Positions 46,002 to 49,883 of a stretch of DNA of 49,883 nucleotides are shown here, in pieces (position 1 is the first letter of the stretch; every line of letters begins with the position of its first letter). A model generated the notes under the pieces. That model was not told where the DNA came from. It was given only the letters and a program-made list of their open reading frames with translations, and ran no database searches. Both the position numbers and the translations under genes were made by a program. The DNA comes from Symbiodinium natans (Eukaryota > Sar > Dinophyceae > Suessiales > Symbiodiniaceae), in the NCBI GenBank assembly GCA_905221605.1, contig CAJNDS010000933.1:1-49883 (forward strand). The letters run 5' to 3'.

Positions 46002-46180
46002 CCTCCTTTTCCCTCCTTTTCCCTCCTTTTCCCTCCTTTTCCCTCCTTTTCCCTCCTTTTCCCTCCTTTTCCCTCCTTTTCCCTCCTTTTCCCTCCTTTT
46101 CCCTCCTTTTACCTCCTTCCCTCCTTCCCTCCTTCCCTCCTTCCCTCCTTCCCTCCTTCCCTCCTTCCCTCCTTCCCTGG
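46002..46180 (+). repeat. Pyrimidine minisatellite CCCTCCTTTT then CCCTCCTT
   Basis: About eleven copies of the 10-bp unit followed by about eight copies of an 8-bp derivative that lost two T. It lies some 160 nt upstream of the first DnaJ exon found, in its 5' flank or first intron. Confidence 0.97.
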
Positions 46181-47442
46181 AAAGACGAGCACTTGCGTGA
46201 GGCACAGCCCCTCACTCTTCAACCCAACTACCCCTTCAAACACGCTCTACCCCTGCCGCAGCTTCCTGGAAACCCGCCGCCGAAGAACATCTCGGCGGAA
46301 AGGGAAAAGGTGCCTTGCGCTGTACGGCGGACAGTGAAGAATGTCTTGTTTGGAGAGATCGTCGTCAAGCTGCATCAACCGACCGCTTTAGACAGCAGAA
46401 TCTGCGACGCAGAGGCTATGCATCCCAAAGCTGGTTGAAGCCAAGCGACTATCAGCTGTTAACGGCTACTGCTACCCAAACTGTACTACTGTCCCAGCAC
46501 TGAATTGAGCCGACTGAACGGGAACGGCGTGCATCCAAAGAACCGAGTTGCTGTTCGCCCTACATGGTCTGGCGTGGTATGGCATCGTCTGCATGCGACA
46601 ACACCATCATTGGCAGCTTTACTTTGCATGCCTCGAGGCCCTGGGGCCTCAGTTGGTCGTTATTAGGTGGTCTGGACCGCCGCTAACCCAAAATAGCCTT
46701 TCGTGGGGGCACCTAGTCATGCTTTCCCTACTTTCACTTTTGGTGGCTTTGTTCCGCCAGGCAGCCCACCATTCGTTCCTAAGTGTGCTGTGTGGCAGAG
46801 CATGCTGAGAGGAAGCGTCCGCGACCTCGGTTGGCTGCCTTGTGCTTCTTGTCGTAGTGCTGAGGGTCTAAAGGGTTCAGGGTTCAAGCATCCTCCACCT
46901 CAAGATTCACCAGAACTCAGGCCCTACTCTTTCTCTTATAGGTCTATAACCTGGTGGAACAAGCTCGGGTCAATCTGACCGTTTCAAGCAAGCACGCGGA
47001 GGCTTCTCGCAGTAAGGACCCGGCTGTCTTTTGCGCAAGGGTACAAAATTGCGAGCCACCGGCCAAGGAAGACTCACCAATATTCACAGATGCAGCGTTC
47101 GTGCTGGCACTGCCCACCCCACTGAGCTGCCCACCCCGCTGAGGCTGCCCCCTCCCAAACGATTGGTACAGGAAGGACATGAGATCCGCTGCATCTATCT
47201 CTCTATCTCCCCATCTATCTGTCTATCTATCTATCTATATCTATCTCTATCTATCTATACAAAAACGGGTTTCCATGTCCTATCTATATAATATGTATAT
47301 ATACATATAAGAGTATACAATACAAGGAGATATAGAAATACATGTAGTTGCGACATGTTGTGGACTCTGCTTTGGGGCCGCGTGCTCGGCACTCCGGCAG
47401 CTTCGGCAATGAGCCCAGAAGCGCAAGGCACTGGCAGGCTGG
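46181..47442. other. No gene recognised; upstream of DnaJ
   Basis: Plus-strand pieces at 46270-46400 (KNVLFGEIVVKLHQP) and 46954-47140 look coding-like but have no known family. A TCTA microsatellite (47196-47262) and an AT-rich stretch (47280-47335) follow. Confidence 0.3.
47196..47262 (+). repeat. (TCTA)n microsatellite
   Basis: Imperfect TCTA/TCTC tetranucleotide repeat. Confidence 0.95.
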
Positions 47443-47560
47443 CGGTTTAGGGTTTAGGGTTTAGGGTTTAGGGTTTAGGGTTTAGGGTTTAGGGTTTAGG
47501 GTTTAGGGTTTAAGGTTTATGGGGTTTATGGGGTTTAGGGTTTAGGGTTTAGGGTTCCGG
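47443..47560 (+). repeat. TTTAGGG array downstream of the Hint gene
   Basis: About ten perfect copies then TTTATGGGG and TTCAGGG variants, about 140 nt beyond the stop codon of the Hint-domain gene. Confidence 0.97.
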
Positions 47561-47699
47561 GTTCAGGGTGCCAGGCATCCGTGCACTAAACGTTCTTGGA
47601 CCACCTCACCGGAGATGTACATGAATTATAAACGTGGCACGGTCAGGGCTCAAAGTGCTCCTGTGAAAACCGATGCACCAAAAAGTTGCCCAATCGGTC

Positions 47700-49585
47700 T
47701 CAATCCACGTACTCTCCACCGGCCGTGTTGGGCATGGACGCTCCTCCGTCCGCACTCTCCTCACCAAGATCCTCCGGCGAGCCCTGGCCGCGCCTCCGGC
47801 ACATCTTCCTGCGGCGGATCTTGGGCTTGGTTAGGGAGCCCTTGCTGAGGATGCAGGGAGGGCAGGAGAACACTGCCACGGCCATGTTCGGCCGGAAAGC
47901 AAGCTTCAGCACGTCGCACTCCACGGGCTGAACGTCGACACTCGTGAGGGCCGCGGGCTCCCCCGAATCCAACATCACCAAGTCGCCCCTCTTCAGGGAA
48001 CCAGCTGGGACGAACGTGCAGCTCATGCCGACTCCGATCTCCTCCTTGTCCGCGTCCTCCTTGTCCTTGTCCGCCTGGTCCTCCGGCACCTGCACGGGGT
48101 GGTCTTTCGTCACCCGCAATGTCGCAGCTCCGGCCTGCAAGTGGACGAGCTCCGTGGCGTGGCAGACCTCCGGAACTTCGCAAACCTCCAAGATGGTCTC
48201 GTCGTCGCCGGCCACCACCTGCGATCCTTTCTTCAGGTCCCGTCCCATCAGGAAGAAGTCGATGCCGCAGCCGCGGGTCTTGAAGACGGACTCCGGGACG
48301 AAGCAGTCGGGCTGCACAGAGAACCAGGACGAGCCAGACGAGCCGCTGGAGATTGACGCGGCGTCATCCACCAGGATGTAGCCCAGCTGCTCCGTCAGGT
48401 CGGAATCGTGGCTGCTGGAGGCCTCTTCCGGATCCTCGTGGGCAACCGCCACGCTGCGGGTGATGCGGTGCGTTGCTCGTGGTTTCGCCTCGGCAAGCTG
48501 GCGCTCCAGCTGGCGGCAGCGCTCCTTGTACACACCCTTCTCTTCCCACAGGACCTGCATCTGGCCCAGCTTCGCCTCTGCCTTTGCAAGCTGCTGCCTG
48601 AGCTGTTCACATCGTTCCTTGTACATTGCGTTCTCCAGCAAGGCTTGCAGGTTCGCCATGTTTCCACACGATCCCTCTGCCAAGGTGCACACGAGCGGCT
48701 CGAACAACGCCTGCAACTCCGCCTTGCTTCCGGAAAAGTGCCTGCAGAGCTGGTCGCACAGCTCCTCTCGCACTGCCCGGAGTTCCCGTGCTGCTGTTGC
48801 CGTTGTCGCCTTCAAGCTGCCACTGAGATGCTCGATCTGGCTCTGGGGCTTCGCACTCTCTCCTCGCCGCTCCTGATCGCGCTTGTCCGACGCCTCCACG
48901 CGACGCACGAGCTGCTCGCACCGCTCCTTCTGCGCAGCACCCTCATCTTGCGCAGCTTGAAGCTCACGCGCCTTGCCCGCCACTGCGTCTTCTGCCGCCG
49001 CCAGGCGCTCCGTGAGCAGCTCGCACTGCTGCTTCGCAGCTTGGAGCTCCCGCTGCTTCTCTGCACTTGCCGCCTGCGCCGCCTCCAAGCTGGCATTGAG
49101 CTGCGTGTTCCGCAACTTCTGCTGCACGACCTCCTCCTTCACCGCGTGGAGCTCGGCTTCAGCAGCCTTCAGGCGCTCGGCAAGCTGCTTTTGCTCCTCC
49201 GGGCCCTTCTCCTCCACTTTCTGCCGCTTCCGTGCCGTCTCCTCGGCTTCCGCCTCGGCCGCCGCCAGCCGCCCAGCGAGCTCCGAGCAGAGAAGGAGGA
49301 GACGAGCCTCCCACTTCGGCGAAGGCGTCCAACCCCCACCCACTCGCTCCAGCCCCGCCTCCGAGAAGGAGATGACGCAGCACCGGCTGAACTCGCTCCG
49401 CCCGTGCTGAGCAGCTCGGCGAGCCGCGACTCCTGGGAGCGGTCCGCGTCCCCATTCGGGTAACGCTCCTCCATGCGACTGCACCAGGCCGCCGCCTCCG
49501 CCGGGTTCGCGGCCCAGAGCTCCGCGAGCCGCGCCGCCACCGCTGTTTGGGCGCGCTGAAACTCGGCATGGCCGTACCTCGCCAT
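47700..49585 (-). CDS. Coiled-coil protein with Hint (hedgehog/intein) domain
   Basis: The frame from 49585 (MARYGHAEF) encodes a short Ala-rich helical region, then shifts between about 49410 and 49350 into a frame open to the stop at 47700. A 35-41 nt intron would fix the shift; a sequencing indel or true frameshift is the alternative. The start could lie upstream of 49585. The middle (about 49300-48470) is a Glu/Lys/Gln-rich coiled coil with recurring KERCEQLRQQL-type heptads. The C-terminal part (about 48310-47860) fits a Hint fold: nucleophile-position Cys-Phe (PDCFVPESVF), strand RDLKKGSQVVAGDD, the T-x-x-H block in LRVTKDHPVQV, and FRPNMAVAVFSCPP. No terminal His-Asn is seen, so it is closer to hog-type than to splicing inteins. 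It ends in a basic tail (KIRRRKMCRRR). Role unknown; autoprocessing is inferred. Confidence 0.75.
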
Positions 49586-49770
49586 CAAGTGCACGAAGGC
49601 GTCGAGGGGGGCCAGCCGGCCGGGACCGCGGTCAGCTGCCAGAGATACGGCATGTGGCGATCTTGAGAACGAAAAAAAGCACCTTTTTAGTGTGGCGGGC
49701 CGGGCTCTCTGCTGGAAATTCCTTTCTCTGAGCCGGGCTCGCACGCATAGTACCGTAAGATACCGTAAGC

Positions 49771-49771
<1 letters not shown>

Positions 49772-49869
<98 letters not shown>

Positions 49870-49883
49870 GTGTGTGTGTGTGT
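49772..49883 (+). repeat. (GT)n microsatellite running off the window
   Basis: Nearly pure GT of over 100 nt with a single GGG interruption near 49868. Confidence 0.98.

Noticed and set aside
45741-46215. Lys/Arg/Glu- and Pro/Ser/Phe-rich frames
   Set aside because: Translation of the CCCTCCTTTT minisatellite.
48408-49463. 351-codon plus-strand frame
   Set aside because: Antisense shadow of the GC-rich coiled-coil coding region of the Hint gene.
1-49883. CRISPR array, bacterial operons or prophage
   Set aside because: No evenly spaced repeat-spacer pattern, no prokaryotic gene packing, and clear spliceosomal introns. The repeats are tandem satellites.
1-49883. tRNA, rRNA or spliced-leader RNA genes
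   Set aside because: I looked for the conserved core of the dinoflagellate spliced leader and for obvious tRNA or rRNA segments and found none by eye. A covariance-model scan would be needed to be sure.

Overview
The window looks like nuclear DNA of a dinoflagellate, most likely a Symbiodiniaceae-like or other suessialean alga. The reasons are: exon junctions that can be phased by eye use mainly GC, then GT and a few GA donors, with acceptors almost always AG|G; there are many internal blocks of the TTTAGGG telomere-type repeat; there are many simple and minisatellite repeats; and the protein families fit. All eight genes I can assign to a family lie on the minus strand, which fits the unidirectional gene clusters known in dinoflagellates.

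Layout, left to right. 0.3-1.2 kb: a dual-specificity protein phosphatase in three exons. 3.3-3.5 kb: the last exon of an unrecognised protein with a C-terminal membrane helix. 5.5-7.0 kb: an AAAP-family amino-acid transporter with unusually long exons. 7.4-11.3 kb: a putative arginine-type ADP-ribosyltransferase built from exons of 40-70 nt, most of whose resolved introns carry TTTAGGG/CCCTAAA arrays. 12.8-14.3 kb: an EF-hand protein with an intron holding a (GT)n tract and a large 7-bp minisatellite. 15.4-16.8 kb: a zinc-finger plus ankyrin protein, with further ankyrin-like coding upstream to 18.9 kb. 21.1-22.5 kb: a secreted trypsin-like protease with a C-terminal CUB domain. 23.3-26.8 kb: a five-copy tandem array with a unit of about 834 bp. 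27-39 kb: repeat-rich DNA with several short coding pieces I cannot name. 39.8-45.8 kb: a type-A DnaJ (Hsp40) co-chaperone that I could assemble from 30 very small exons. 47.7-49.6 kb: a coiled-coil protein with a Hint (hedgehog/intein) domain. The window ends in a long (GT)n tract.

The genes do not form a pathway. They are a mixed set: signalling (phosphatase, EF-hand, ankyrin), protein modification (ART, protease, Hint), chaperone and transport. The most striking feature is architectural. Telomere-type repeat blocks sit inside introns only 120-290 nt long, a pattern verified by phase-consistent exons in three separate genes. The DnaJ gene has about 50 nt of coding sequence per exon, including exons of 18 and 27 nt, and encodes an unusual DnaJ with only two of the four zinc-binding motifs and an insertion of roughly 85 residues in its C-terminal domain.

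Limits: everything was read by eye. Exon junctions are inferred from reading-frame continuity, and families were assigned from remembered motifs. Where coding pieces could not be named, this is stated.
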